DNA from: Cloacibacterium sp. TD35
Lineage (GTDB): Bacteria; Bacteroidota; Bacteroidia; Flavobacteriales; Weeksellaceae
Direction: 5' to 3'
Assembly (NCBI RefSeq): GCF_028864635.1
Contig: NZ_CP104850.1
Coordinates: forward strand, 2,531,288-2,595,287
DNA length: 64,000 nucleotides
Below are positions 27,340 through 35,352 of this stretch, piece after piece. The position numbers and the translations under genes were made by a program. The notes under the pieces are model-generated. The model was not told the origin of the DNA. It ran no database searches and worked only from the letters and a program-made list of their open reading frames with translations. The number at the start of each line of letters is the position of its first letter. The stretch's first letter is position 1.

Positions 27340-27543
27340 TTATTTTTTTGTTTTTCTTTCTTTTTGAGATTTTATCTTAAGTAGCTTTTCATATATATCC
27401 GTCCAGTATAGATTGAGCTTTTTGTCTAATTCTGAAAAACCATTGTTTTCGTGTTCATATTGTTTGTATCGTTTGGTTATTTGAATTGCTTTATTGAGGT
27501 CGGCAATTCCAATAGTACACCCATTAATGTCAATGATTTTCAT
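27340..27543 (-). CDS. Small plasmid-type protein, unknown
   Basis: About 67 aa from the ATG at 27543 (MKIIDINGCTIGIADLNKAI); an upstream TTG is less likely. It has a short beta-rich start and a charged helical end (KSQKERKTKK). It overlaps the end of the Api92/YubB-like gene by 14 bp and lies 4 bp before the PRTRC E gene, so it belongs to the same operon. Family not recognised. Confidence 0.6.
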   Translation of the reverse strand: MKIIDINGCTIGIADLNKAIQITKRYKQYEHENNGFSELDKKLNLYWTDIYEKLLKIKSQKERKTKK

Positions 27544-28012
27544 AATTTTCAATTTTCCTTTTTAGTAATATTTCTAAGATTTCATAATCACTTTCATATT
27601 TTTCTTCCTCGAAAAAATAAGTGTCTGTTTCTTCTTGATAATCATATTGTTCAAAGTCTTCCTCTTCTAAACAAATTTCCTTGAGTTCGTTGTTAGAATA
27701 GACTGTAACGCCATAGATTTGATTGCCTATTTCTTCATAATAGTAGATAAAATCCACTTTATAATATTCGGCAATGAGTAATAGAATTTCTGTATTGGGT
27801 GACCATCTTGTTTGGTAATTGAAGTTACAACCCCCATTTTCCAACGAGACATCAAAAAAATATCCTTTATTTTTATCTGAAATAAACTCAGGAAGTTGCC
27901 CACAACTTTCTTTATTTTCACGGAGTTTCATTTTTAAAAATTCTAATCTCACTTGTTCTAAAGCGGTATCGTTGCCCTCAAAAGCAACCGCATTGCTACA
28001 CCAGTTTGCCAT
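27530..28012 (-). CDS. Api92/YubB-like ferredoxin-fold domain protein
   Basis: A 160-aa protein starting MANWCSNAVAFEGNDTALEQ, the hallmark opening of the plasmid/phage DUF1281 (YubB, Api92-like) family. PEFISDKNKGYFFDVSLENG, WSPNTEILLLIAEYY and an aromatic YYYEEIGNQIYGV are typical. Its function is unknown, but the family is common on plasmids. The C-terminus is strongly acidic. It is read with SSB and PRTRC genes. Confidence 0.75.
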   Translation of the reverse strand: MANWCSNAVAFEGNDTALEQVRLEFLKMKLRENKESCGQLPEFISDKNKGYFFDVSLENGGCNFNYQTRWSPNTEILLLIAEYYKVDFIYYYEEIGNQIYGVTVYSNNELKEICLEEEDFEQYDYQEETDTYFFEEEKYESDYEILEILLKRKIENYENH

Positions 28013-28244
28013 AATTTTTATTTTTTTTTAAAATTTCATTTTGTTCATAAATGTATGTTCCACTTGTCTTTAGCGGTTCTTTGCCCTCTGTCAATCGGAC
28101 TTCAGAATGAAATATTTTAGAGAGTATTCTCGCATAACGTATAGCAGTCGTTCTGTCACAATGGGTTTTATAATACACATCTATATCCTCCCATTCTCTA
28201 TTATCATTTCGGTGTCTTAATTGAAAATTAAATTGTGTTTCCAT
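27996..28244 (-). CDS. Small plasmid-type protein, unknown
   Basis: An 82-aa protein (METQFNFQLRHRNDNREWED) with a compact alpha/beta pattern and a Lys-rich tail. It overlaps the start of the next gene by 17 bp and follows SSB by 14 bp. Such overlaps point to one transcript for SSB, this gene and the PRTRC genes. No family recognised. Confidence 0.6.
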   Translation of the reverse strand: METQFNFQLRHRNDNREWEDIDVYYKTHCDRTTAIRYARILSKIFHSEVRLTEGKEPLKTSGTYIYEQNEILKKNKNYGKLV

Positions 28245-28258
28245 AATTTTGAAAATAA

Positions 28259-28663
28259 TTAAAATGGCAAATCGTCATCAGTTTCATCTGAAAATGGATT
28301 GCTATTGTTATTTTGTGGACTTGCTGTAGGTTCATTATTCAATTCAGATTTTTGTTTTCCACCATGCAATTTGATGTTTGAAGTATGGAAGTTTAGTCCA
28401 GACTTTATTTCTCCGTCTTTTCCTATCCATGCACCACTGCTTATTCTTCCTGATAATTCTACCAAAGTACCTTTGGTCAGAAATTTTCCTATTTTAGCAT
28501 TTATCCAATAAGAGCAGTTGTAATAAGTAGTTTGCTCCTTTCTTTCGCCTTGTTTGGTTTTGTAGCTATCATTAATAGCGATTGAGAAATTCACGACTTT
28601 TTTGTCATTTTTCAAAGTGTTGATTTTTGCATTTTGGGTAATTCTCCCTACGATAGTGTTCAT
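28259..28663 (-). CDS. ssb: Single-stranded DNA-binding protein
   Basis: A 134-aa SSB. The OB-fold domain fills residues 1-105 (MNTIVGRITQNAKINTLKND, TTYYNCSYWINAKIGKFLTK, GTLVELSGRISSGAWIG). A Gln/Asn-rich linker follows and the protein ends in the acidic tip DDDLPF, used to dock replication and repair proteins. It coats single-stranded DNA during replication of the element. The plasmid-type neighbourhood suggests it is the element's own copy. It heads the minus-strand operon reaching to the ThiF gene. Confidence 0.93.
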   Translation of the reverse strand: MNTIVGRITQNAKINTLKNDKKVVNFSIAINDSYKTKQGERKEQTTYYNCSYWINAKIGKFLTKGTLVELSGRISSGAWIGKDGEIKSGLNFHTSNIKLHGGKQKSELNNEPTASPQNNNSNPFSDETDDDLPF

Positions 28664-28904
28664 AATATTTTGATTTTATTTGTTAAATTCTGTCTGTTAT
28701 GGATTGTCATTTTTGAGTGAATTGATTAGGTATCGAGGACACTCGGTTTTTCTTTTTTTACTAAAGTTTGAAAAAGGTATTCTTCATAGTTTTTTAATTT
28801 TTCTAATGATTTTAAAGAGCGACTGCTTTTGAATTGATTCGTACAACTGAGGTTCCGGCTTTTTCTTTGCCGATTGATCATAGGAAAGTATTAGGCACAC
28901 AAAA

Positions 28905-28946
28905 CCCGGTTCAATTCCTGTAATTACTTACAAGTTTTGAATCGGG
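28905..28946. other. Stable two-part hairpin in a gene-free spacer
   Basis: CCCGGTTCAA (28905-28914) pairs with TTGAATCGGG (28937-28946) with one G-T wobble. Inside it TGTAA pairs with TTACA around a TTAC loop. GGTTCAATTCC resembles a tRNA T-arm but no tRNA can be built around it. The 618-bp spacer 28664-29281 otherwise holds only a possible -7 element (TAAATTTG, 29059-29066) without a following gene. An attachment site or small RNA is possible. Confidence 0.4.
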
Positions 28947-29249
28947 CTAGAAATCTTTTTGTCCGAAGGATTTAGGAGTGTCTGAAAAATTATTGGAACT
29001 TGTAGAAAGAATTTTTATAGAAACCCAAAAAGATTTTTTTGAGTGAATAATGCTATCCTAAATTTGCAATAGTAAAAAGACTAACAAAAGTTGGGAAGAT
29101 ACTCAGCAAAGTTTCTTTCAATGAAAAAAATGAAAAAATCATTAAAAATTGTATCTCAAATATAATTGAATATAAATTTCTATTTTAATTTGATATTAAA
29201 TACTGAAAAACATTCTTTCAATAACCCTATACAAATACTTAGAAACCGC

Positions 29250-29257
29250 TATATTTG
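29250..29257 (+). promoter_or_regulatory. -7 element of the histone-like gene
   Basis: TATATTTG fits the Bacteroidota TAnnTTTG -7 consensus and lies 24 bp upstream of the ATG at 29282. No clear TTTG -33 box is found at the usual distance. Confidence 0.55.
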
Positions 29258-29281
29258 CACCCCATTTAATATTTATACATT

Positions 29282-29458
29282 ATGAAAGAACTAATTGAAA
29301 AGATTAATGCTGAATATGAAGCATTTTCTAAAGAAGCAGAACAACAAATTGATAAAGGAAACAAAGCTGCAGGTACTAGAGCAAGAAAAGCTGCTTTAGA
29401 ATTAAGTAAATTATTTAAAGATTTCCGTAAATTATCAGTTGAAGAATCTAAAAAATAA
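29282..29458 (+). CDS. Histone H1-like DNA-binding protein (Hc1 type)
   Basis: A 58-aa basic protein, MKELIEKINAEYEAFSKEAE, then KGNKAAGTRARKAALELSKL and KDFRKLSVEESKK. It fits the short histone H1/Hc1-like family common in Bacteroidota, which binds and compacts DNA through Lys/Arg-rich helices. It has its own -7 promoter element and a strong terminator 16 bp after the stop. It is the only plus-strand gene in the plasmid-like region, so it is probably expressed independently. Confidence 0.85.
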   Translation: MKELIEKINAEYEAFSKEAEQQIDKGNKAAGTRARKAALELSKLFKDFRKLSVEESKK

Positions 29459-29473
29459 CAATCAAAACCGATT

Positions 29474-29500
29474 TTCCCTGCTATTAAGCAGGGAATTTTT
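29474..29500 (+). terminator. Rho-independent terminator of the histone-like gene
   Basis: TTCCCTGCT (29474-29482) pairs perfectly with AGCAGGGAA (29487-29495) around ATTA and is followed by a run of T. A textbook intrinsic terminator. Confidence 0.9.
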
Positions 29501-29535
29501 TATTAAGCTCTGATTTTAAAATTCAAAATAAAATC

Positions 29536-30411
29536 TTAAATGCGTTTACAATTATTACCACAATACCATTCATTCAAATCTTTAAAATTGTGATAGATCC
29601 ACGAACAATCTTCTACATTTTTGTATTGATTTTGAAGTTTTTCTTTAAACGATTTTCCATTGGAATCATTATCAAGAAATAGTGATATCTTCTCATACTT
29701 TTTCAATTCATCCTTTGCTTTAAAAAGCATTGCTGTAGAATTGAGAATAAGATAATCTGAATTAATATTTTGTTTTTTTTCTAAATTCCTAAAAGTCAAA
29801 TAATCGAAGAAACCCTCAAAAACCAGAATTTCATTAGAAATATTTAACTCATTTTTTATTAAAGTCACATCCTTTTTACCCAAACATATTTTAGAATATT
29901 TATTTCGGATTTCAATTCCTCCTGAATTATTGAAAAAACCAATTCCGAAATATTTTTTACCATTCAATTCATACTCAATTTCTTTCACTAAATCTTTTTG
30001 TTCATATACTTTTCGAGATTTTAAATATTGAATTAAAGCAGGATGTTGAATTTCACGAACCATGATAATTTTATATTTTTTTTCGTGTAATGTTTCTTCA
30101 CTTTGAAGTTTATTATAATTAGAAAAATCAAATTTTTCTAAATATCTCAGCGCTTCAGAAATTGAACATAGATTCATTTGTTGAACAATTGAAATCACAT
30201 CATAACTTTTTCCCGTTCCAAAATCAAACGCTTTATTTTTAGCAAAGTCAACCGACAAACTAGGAATTTTTTCTTCTCTGTCGAGCGCAAAATAAAACGC
30301 CGTATTTCTATTTTCTTTTACAGGAAATAAATTGAACGATTCTAAAACCATTCTTATACTTATTTTTTCTTTTATTTCTTCACAATTCATTTTTTCTTTT
30401 TTAGAGCACAT
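29536..30411 (-). CDS. Toprim-domain primase-like protein of mobile elements
   Basis: A 291-aa protein related to DnaG-type mobile-element primases. The N-terminal part has the fold pattern of a CHC2-type domain (IPSLSVDFAKNKAFDFGTGK then SYDVISIVQQ, about 50-80) but lacks the zinc-binding Cys/His set. The C-terminal Toprim domain shows ILVFEGFFDYLTF (Glu ~199) and SLFLDNDSNGKS (Asp ~247, Asp ~249), the metal-binding residues. A second Met at residue 8 is an equally good start. It is directly adjacent to the iteron region and rep gene, so a role in priming element replication is likely. Confidence 0.8.
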   Translation of the reverse strand: MCSKKEKMNCEEIKEKISIRMVLESFNLFPVKENRNTAFYFALDREEKIPSLSVDFAKNKAFDFGTGKSYDVISIVQQMNLCSISEALRYLEKFDFSNYNKLQSEETLHEKKYKIIMVREIQHPALIQYLKSRKVYEQKDLVKEIEYELNGKKYFGIGFFNNSGGIEIRNKYSKICLGKKDVTLIKNELNISNEILVFEGFFDYLTFRNLEKKQNINSDYLILNSTAMLFKAKDELKKYEKISLFLDNDSNGKSFKEKLQNQYKNVEDCSWIYHNFKDLNEWYCGNNCKRI

Positions 30412-30521
30412 TTTTTATTCACATTTTCCTTTTTAATAAAAAAAGACTTTTTAATTATTTTACATTACTTTTAATGAAGCTCCGAATCGACTTTTAGAAA
30501 GGGATTTGAGCTCTTTTTTTG

Positions 30522-30802
30522 GTGAGTGCAATTCCGAATTCTGGTGAGTGCAATTCAGAGAAAGGAGTGAGTACCATTCCGAAAACTTCCTTAATTATGG
30601 TGAGTGCGATTCCGAATTCATTTTTTAATTCTGTTTTAATATTCTTAATTATTCGCGATTTTTGATGTTTTTAGATATTTTTAAAACGCTTTAAATGTTT
30701 GAGTGAGTATCATTCCGAATTCTAGATTAAAAAATCTGATATTTTAATAATTTTTAACATCAGTGAGTACAATTCCGAATTATTAGTGAGTACAATTCCG
30801 AA
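30522..30802. repeat. Seven iterons, probable replication origin
   Basis: Seven direct copies of GTGAGTRCAATTCCGAA start at 30522, 30544, 30567, 30600, 30703, 30763 and 30786, all in the same direction. Most are exact or differ at one or two bases; the second is the most degenerate. The spacing of 22-23 bp within the clusters (two DNA turns) places initiator proteins on one helix face. The last copy abuts the stop codon of the rep gene. The stretches between clusters (e.g. 30617-30702) are very AT-rich, as in a melting region. This is the layout of a Rep_3-family plasmid origin. Confidence 0.88.
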
Positions 30803-30803
30803 A

Positions 30804-31934
30804 TCATACAATTATTGGATAACCATTCGGAAATAGTTTTCCCATTTTTGTAGACTGATAGATTTGAATGATTAGTTCTTGAATTTCATATAAAAATTTC
30901 TTTCCTTGAAATATTGTTGATTTTATTCTTTTTAATCGGTTAATTCTAATAAACTCTCTGAAGGCTTTTTCTATTAATTCTCTGGTTTGGGGAATGTTTC
31001 TATACTGATGAGAAAACTGCAGGATTTGATTTTCTTCCAAACCATATCTTTTCTTGAAATAGATTAATCTTCGGGTAATTTTTTCAGCAGGGACAGCATT
31101 TGTTTCACTTGAGTCCAATGGATTTTTTATATTGATGGATAAATTGTCCTTCAAAGACAAATTAGATAAAAAAGGAATAATAAAAATTGAATCTTTTTGG
31201 TAAGTATAATTGAACGAAAGTGTATTGAATGTATTTAAACTAATCCTTACGGGTTTTAAAAATTTGAAACAAAAATCCTTAGTTGTTTTATAGTTCAATC
31301 CAAACTTTTTGTTGAGAGTAGAAAGTTTCAAAACCGTTCCATTTTTAGGCAATTTTGAAAGCCAAATGGCAAATATAATATGTTTGTTGTTACGTACATT
31401 GTAAACCAAATTATACAAAACATAGTTATATTCAGGAATTACCAATAGTTTTTTTAGCCAATAACTACTGACTAGAAAAGTTGTATAACCTCTTTTATCG
31501 TAACTGGGTGTAGAAATCAATCCGCCGAAAGTTTTAATTTCTTTTCCTTTAGAATTCACAGATTTATACCAACCCATTTTGAATTTTGCAAGAAACTCAT
31601 AAGCCTGTATAACTTGTTTTGTCGATCCGCTTGGAGAAATCCTGCTATTTTTAATTTTTATAGAAGCAAAAATGTTGTTTTCTGTTTCAAATTCTTCATC
31701 GAAAAGAGAAAGTTGTTTTGGTCGGTCTTGCGGTCGGAACTGTTCGTTACTAATAATGGAAATAATGTTAAATATAACACGAAGTGCATTAATTGGAATA
31801 TCCGCAGCTTCAGAATCATCAAAAATAAAATCATCTACAAATTGGTTTCCCAATCTTATCCTATCGGAAATCACTTCTTTTTTATTTTCAAATACTTTAC
31901 GGATAAGCCGTAAATCTTTTTCCGAAACCGCCAT
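30804..31934 (-). CDS. RepB-type plasmid replication initiator (Rep_3 superfamily)
   Basis: A 376-aa initiator with two predicted winged-helix domains. The N-terminal one includes INALRVIFNIISIISNEQF and KQVIQAYEFLAKFKMGWYK; the second includes FAIWLSKLPKNGTVLKLSTL and NKKFGLNYKTTKDFCFKFL. Initiators of this family bind iterons, open the origin and repress their own gene. Seven iterons lie immediately downstream of the stop, between this gene and the primase-like gene. Full length with no frame damage, so the replicon may be functional. Confidence 0.88.
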   Translation of the reverse strand: MAVSEKDLRLIRKVFENKKEVISDRIRLGNQFVDDFIFDDSEAADIPINALRVIFNIISIISNEQFRPQDRPKQLSLFDEEFETENNIFASIKIKNSRISPSGSTKQVIQAYEFLAKFKMGWYKSVNSKGKEIKTFGGLISTPSYDKRGYTTFLVSSYWLKKLLVIPEYNYVLYNLVYNVRNNKHIIFAIWLSKLPKNGTVLKLSTLNKKFGLNYKTTKDFCFKFLKPVRISLNTFNTLSFNYTYQKDSIFIIPFLSNLSLKDNLSINIKNPLDSSETNAVPAEKITRRLIYFKKRYGLEENQILQFSHQYRNIPQTRELIEKAFREFIRINRLKRIKSTIFQGKKFLYEIQELIIQIYQSTKMGKLFPNGYPIIV

Positions 31935-31996
31935 AATTCGTTCAGTCTTTTGGAGAAATTAAATTGATTAGAATAATATTCAGATTTGACAGATTT

Positions 31997-32203
31997 TTAT
32001 AACAGTCTTATTTTTTCACTTTTCAGGGTTTTAGAACCTTCGTTTAGACTGTAATATTTATAAATATTTATCCCTTCACATTGAAAAACTCTTTTTTCGA
32101 CTTTCCCGAAATTCGATAATCTTACTTTTTGGATGCCTTTGTATTCTGCCAACATTCCATTGATGCTTACTTTTTGCCCAGGTTTTAAATCAGATATTTT
32201 CAT
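31997..32203 (-). CDS. Small conserved plasmid protein, unknown
   Basis: A 68-aa basic protein (MKISDLKPGQKVSINGMLAE) with the beta-rich look of a small SH3/KOW-like fold (GQKVSINGMLAEYKGIQKVR). It lies between the HTH protein gene at 32301-33089 and the rep gene in the same direction. Family not recognised. Confidence 0.6.
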   Translation of the reverse strand: MKISDLKPGQKVSINGMLAEYKGIQKVRLSNFGKVEKRVFQCEGINIYKYYSLNEGSKTLKSEKIRLL

Positions 32204-32300
32204 TGTTTTGTTTTTATTGTTTATAGATTAGTTTTTTGAAGTTTATCTCTTATATTTTGAAGTTTATATTTTTTTGAAATTTGTTTTAACAATTAATTCT

Positions 32301-33089
32301 TTAAGATTCTGGACGTTTTATATTTGGTATATTTTGCAACAAAGAAGTATTTTCTACATTCGAATTTTTAAGATAAGGCAAAGTACTTTTTAATGTAGAT
32401 TTCCAATTACTAATAGGACGATTAGAGGTGTTTTTCCAACCGTTATTGTTCCAAGTTTCGTATTTTTCACTAATACTTAAATCCAATTCGCGCTCGTAGC
32501 ACTCCAATGATCTTGCATATTCCATAAATTCATCCAAAGAAGGAATTTTTCTATTTTTAAGGTTTTGTAGTTCCTGCTCCTGTTCTTCTTCCCGTTCATA
32601 CTTTTGTATATATTTCAGCTCAAATTTTTGATTTTGGGATAATTCTGGAAAAATCTTTCCATCATTATTAATTTCAATTTCTTGTAATACTTGAAGTGTA
32701 TTTGGAGTAGAAAGAAATATTTCAGGATAAATTATTGAATTTTTTGATTTTCGAGGTTTTTCAACATTAGTGCTTTCTTCTATTTTGATTGACTTTTCAG
32801 CATCAATTTTAAAGGAATAATTTAGCAACAAACGGTAATGACAAGGAACTCCATTTTTACATTGAAACAAGATTAAGCCTAATTGTTTGAGTTTCTCTTT
32901 TGTTGATTTTATCGTTTTTCGGGTAAGTCCTAAATCTTTTCCCAATTTAACATCAGAAATTTTAAAATCATAACGATCATTATCGTATCCAATTTTCAGC
33001 AAATAGAAATACAAAGAAATCTCTGTAGGACTAACTTTAGTTGTTTTATTAAACTCCCAAAAACGTTGTATTAATTCTAGATAATACAT
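32301..33089 (-). CDS. Winged-HTH protein of mobile elements
   Basis: About 262 aa from the ATG at 33089 (MYYLELIQRFWEFNKTTKVS); the longer frame needs a TTG inside the upstream gene. Residues 1-95 form a winged helix (PTEISLYFYLLKIGY, DVKLGKDLGLTRKTIKSTKE) like DnaD/replisome-organiser proteins. A variable linker follows, then a C-terminal segment ending NNNGWKNTSNRPISNWKSTL, the same W-x-x-x-x-R-x-I-x-x-W type of tail seen in phage and ICE replication proteins. It starts 1 bp from the DUF3853 stop, so the two are coupled. Confidence 0.7.
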   Translation of the reverse strand: MYYLELIQRFWEFNKTTKVSPTEISLYFYLLKIGYDNDRYDFKISDVKLGKDLGLTRKTIKSTKEKLKQLGLILFQCKNGVPCHYRLLLNYSFKIDAEKSIKIEESTNVEKPRKSKNSIIYPEIFLSTPNTLQVLQEIEINNDGKIFPELSQNQKFELKYIQKYEREEEQEQELQNLKNRKIPSLDEFMEYARSLECYERELDLSISEKYETWNNNGWKNTSNRPISNWKSTLKSTLPYLKNSNVENTSLLQNIPNIKRPES

Positions 33090-33090
33090 C

Positions 33091-33342
33091 TTATTTTTTG
33101 GCAAAAAGTTGTAATGCCTTTTCTTTATCTATAATAATGATATTCCCATTTTGAATAATGGCTTTATCTAATATTCCAGTAGATTTTATTTCAGATGCTT
33201 TTGAAACAGAACATCCAAGAATTTTTGCCAAGCCTTTGAGGCCATATTCATATTTACTTTCTGTGCTCAAATTTTTAGAAATTGCTAAAAACTCTTCAAC
33301 AGTAAGCTTCCAAATGGGAGTTTTGGGATCTATCTTTTTCAT
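33091..33342 (-). CDS. DUF3853 family protein
   Basis: An 83-aa protein, MKKIDPKTPIWKLTVEEFLA then LKGLAKILGCSVSKASEIKS, matching the DUF3853 family of Bacteroidota mobile elements. The second half is an HTH (GLKGLAKILGCSVSKASEI, about 35-55), so it probably binds DNA. It is coupled to the next gene by a 1-bp gap. Confidence 0.85.
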   Translation of the reverse strand: MKKIDPKTPIWKLTVEEFLAISKNLSTESKYEYGLKGLAKILGCSVSKASEIKSTGILDKAIIQNGNIIIIDKEKALQLFAKK

Positions 33343-33363
33343 TTAATATTATTTTACTCTTTA

Positions 33364-33930
33364 TTAAATTGAGCTAGCTTTCATTCCACAGAGCGAGCCT
33401 TCTGTTTTATAAATCCAATTCCTTGCTGCAGCCCTCCAATTCTTCATCAATTTTTTATCACTTCGTTTCCATTGGCGAGATTCATAGAAAGAGTAAAACT
33501 CATTTGCCTCAAAAGATGGCAAATCCCTTTCATTAAAGTATAATTCAACTTCGTTAAATTTCGGAATAGAAAAGATATTTTTCATTTCTGAAAAGCAATT
33601 TTGTTCTTGAACTGATTGTATTTCTAATACTTTATTGTTTCCCAAATCCCTAATTTCAATCAGGCTACCTTTATAGGAATTATAATTCGGACAGTAATTG
33701 ATATAACCTGCGTGATGCAATTCTCGAATACATTTATGATAAGTCGCAAAAGATTTGATTTTACTTAATTTCATTAGCTCTTTTCGACAAATACGGAAAG
33801 GAGTTCTAAATTCGTTAATTCTCCATAATTGAATAAGAGAAACATACATGCTTATATGAGAGGGGAGCAAACAATTATCCTGAATTACACAATCAAAAAA
33901 GCTATTTATATTTGTTGTATATTTCATCAT
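33364..33930 (-). CDS. Mobile-element HTH protein, unknown role
   Basis: A 188-aa protein with a winged-helix-like N-terminal half (CLLPSHISMYVSLIQLWRIN, FRICRKELMKLSKIKSFATY, HKCIRELHHAGYINY) and a C-terminal NEVELYFNERDLPSFEANEF / WKRSDKKLMKNWRAAARNWI region. The C-terminal Trp-rich motif is like the one in the neighbouring gene at 32301-33089, so both may be replication-organiser-type proteins. Common in Bacteroidota integrative elements; function not established. Confidence 0.7.
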   Translation of the reverse strand: MMKYTTNINSFFDCVIQDNCLLPSHISMYVSLIQLWRINEFRTPFRICRKELMKLSKIKSFATYHKCIRELHHAGYINYCPNYNSYKGSLIEIRDLGNNKVLEIQSVQEQNCFSEMKNIFSIPKFNEVELYFNERDLPSFEANEFYSFYESRQWKRSDKKLMKNWRAAARNWIYKTEGSLCGMKASSI

Positions 33931-33943
33931 TACTAATTAATTA

Positions 33944-34207
33944 TTAATGCTTTTGCTCCATTAATAGCTTTTGTATGTCATTATAATTGTAATATAATGT
34001 ACCTCCTATCTTGCTACAAGATAAAGTCCCATTAATTCTTAAATTTTGCAAAGTCCCAGAAGATATATTCAGAAGTGACTTGACTTCTGAAGTTCGTAAC
34101 CACAACTTTTGCTCAGTTGTCTTTTGTTTTATTAATTGTTCAATTCCTTCTAGGAGTTCAGTTTTAAATTGCTGAAGATCCTCTTTTGTAATAATTGATA
34201 TTGACAT
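33944..34207 (-). CDS. Excisionase-like HTH protein
   Basis: An 87-aa protein with a coiled N-terminus (FKTELLEGIEQLIKQKTTEQ) and a HTH_17-type domain (LWLRTSEVKSLLNISSGTLQ, then NLRINGTLSCSKIGGTLYYN). Such proteins act as recombination directionality factors or regulators in Bacteroidota elements. It leads the run to the rep gene. No integrase is adjacent; the nearest is the recombinase at 58509-59435, more than 24 kb away. Confidence 0.82.
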   Translation of the reverse strand: MSISIITKEDLQQFKTELLEGIEQLIKQKTTEQKLWLRTSEVKSLLNISSGTLQNLRINGTLSCSKIGGTLYYNYNDIQKLLMEQKH

Positions 34208-34252
34208 AATTGAAAATTTGTTTTATTTGACAAAGTTTCAAAATCCAAAAAA

Positions 34253-34290
34253 AAATCCTTCGGTAGTTTTTCGTTACTACCGAAAGATTT
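34253..34290 (-). terminator. Terminator downstream of the RteC gene
   Basis: A 14-bp inverted repeat with one mismatch (TTCGGTAG against CTACCGAA, extended outwards) surrounds a 10-nt loop. On the minus strand it is followed by GGATTTTTTTTT, ending transcription from the gene at 34450-35319. The rest of 34208-34449 holds nothing recognisable. Confidence 0.7.
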
Positions 34291-34449
34291 CACTGTACAT
34301 CCTATCAAAAGGAATTAATCATTAACCCAATAATTAAATTTTAACTAATAGGACACAGTTTAGTACTAAATTGGAAGAGTCTGTAATGAATTTGATTACA
34401 TCATTGCAAAATAATTCGTTTTTATACTCTTAAAGACTAGGTATATTTA

Positions 34450-35319
34450 TTATTCATCCAAATCATTCAGATATTGATCCATATTTTGGGTGAGCAATGA
34501 CAAAAACTTAGTTCTGTCAGTTTTTCTAAGTCGAATTTCACTTAAAGTCTTATGATAATTACCTAAACTGATATGTAAAGAATTTTCAGCCCAACGAAAG
34601 ATTTCAGCAAGGTCAGCATGACCAGCGTTAAAACATTTCGTCTGATGAAGCGAATATAATAATTCAATCAAGGCGACTTTTGGTGCTGTCCATTCCATAT
34701 TCTGCATTTGAGTGATTGAGTTTTTCCTAACTTCTTTTGAATCAATTTTATCGGTTAAGTATTGGTCTAAAAGGTCATTTGCAAGAATTTGAGAAACAAT
34801 ATGGTCATGAGATGTTGAAAAACCTTCATCATAACTATACAGTTCAGGGCTGAGTTTCAGTTTGAAATCAAATTTGAAACGAATAAAATATTTTTTATCA
34901 AGGTAGGTTGACTTCCTACGATAGTAGCTAATAAATTCTTTTTGTTCGTTATAAAAATAGAGAAGATTTCCTCTTTCGTTTTCATAATATGCTTTTAATG
35001 CATGAGCATCAGCATAAGGCTTGGAAGCTTCAATTGCCAAAACCTTAGAATAGTAAATATAAATTGCCACGAATTGTGGTTTTGTTTTTTTGAAAAAAAA
35101 AATCTCATCACTCCAATCCAGAAACTTATATTGTTTTAATAAGTCCTTTAGCTTTCTAATGGTAAGATCTGTTTCCATTAGAATTTCTTCCGCGCGAATG
35201 ACAATATCATTATCACTTCTGTTGATTTGATCTATCGATGAGGTAAGTTCCTTCCATAGTTGATCTACTTTTTTTCTGAAATTTTCTCGATTCATACGTC
35301 TATTTTTAGTTAATATCAT
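34450..35319 (-). CDS. RteC domain-containing protein
   Basis: A 289-aa protein of the RteC family; RteC of CTnDOT activates excision of the conjugative transposon. Typical stretches are FFFKKTKPQFVAIYIYYSKV, a tyrosine-rich YYRRKSTYLDKKYFIRFKFD and a C-terminal helical domain (TAPKVALIELLYSLHQTKCF, FRWAENSLHISLGNYHKTL). The start may be the second Met (MNRENFRKK, 35295). It marks the right end of the mobile-element region, upstream of the excisionase-like gene it might control. Confidence 0.85.
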   Translation of the reverse strand: MILTKNRRMNRENFRKKVDQLWKELTSSIDQINRSDNDIVIRAEEILMETDLTIRKLKDLLKQYKFLDWSDEIFFFKKTKPQFVAIYIYYSKVLAIEASKPYADAHALKAYYENERGNLLYFYNEQKEFISYYRRKSTYLDKKYFIRFKFDFKLKLSPELYSYDEGFSTSHDHIVSQILANDLLDQYLTDKIDSKEVRKNSITQMQNMEWTAPKVALIELLYSLHQTKCFNAGHADLAEIFRWAENSLHISLGNYHKTLSEIRLRKTDRTKFLSLLTQNMDQYLNDLDE

Positions 35320-35352
35320 TTTTAACGTAAAAACCTGGCTGTTGGTAAAATT

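Noticed and set aside
28890..28950. tRNA-like sequence with GGTTCAATTCC
   Set aside because: No acceptor stem, D-arm or anticodon arm can be formed around it. The surrounding bases fold into a simple two-part hairpin instead.
30522..30802. Repeats that might be taken for a CRISPR array
   Set aside because: Units are only 17 bp, spacing is irregular (22, 23, 33, 103, 60, 23 bp), there is no cas gene, and they abut a plasmid initiator gene. They are iterons.
34208..34449. Possible attachment site near the excisionase-like gene
   Set aside because: The only strong structure is an inverted repeat with a T-run on the minus strand, best explained as a terminator. No matching direct repeat was found at the other side of the module.
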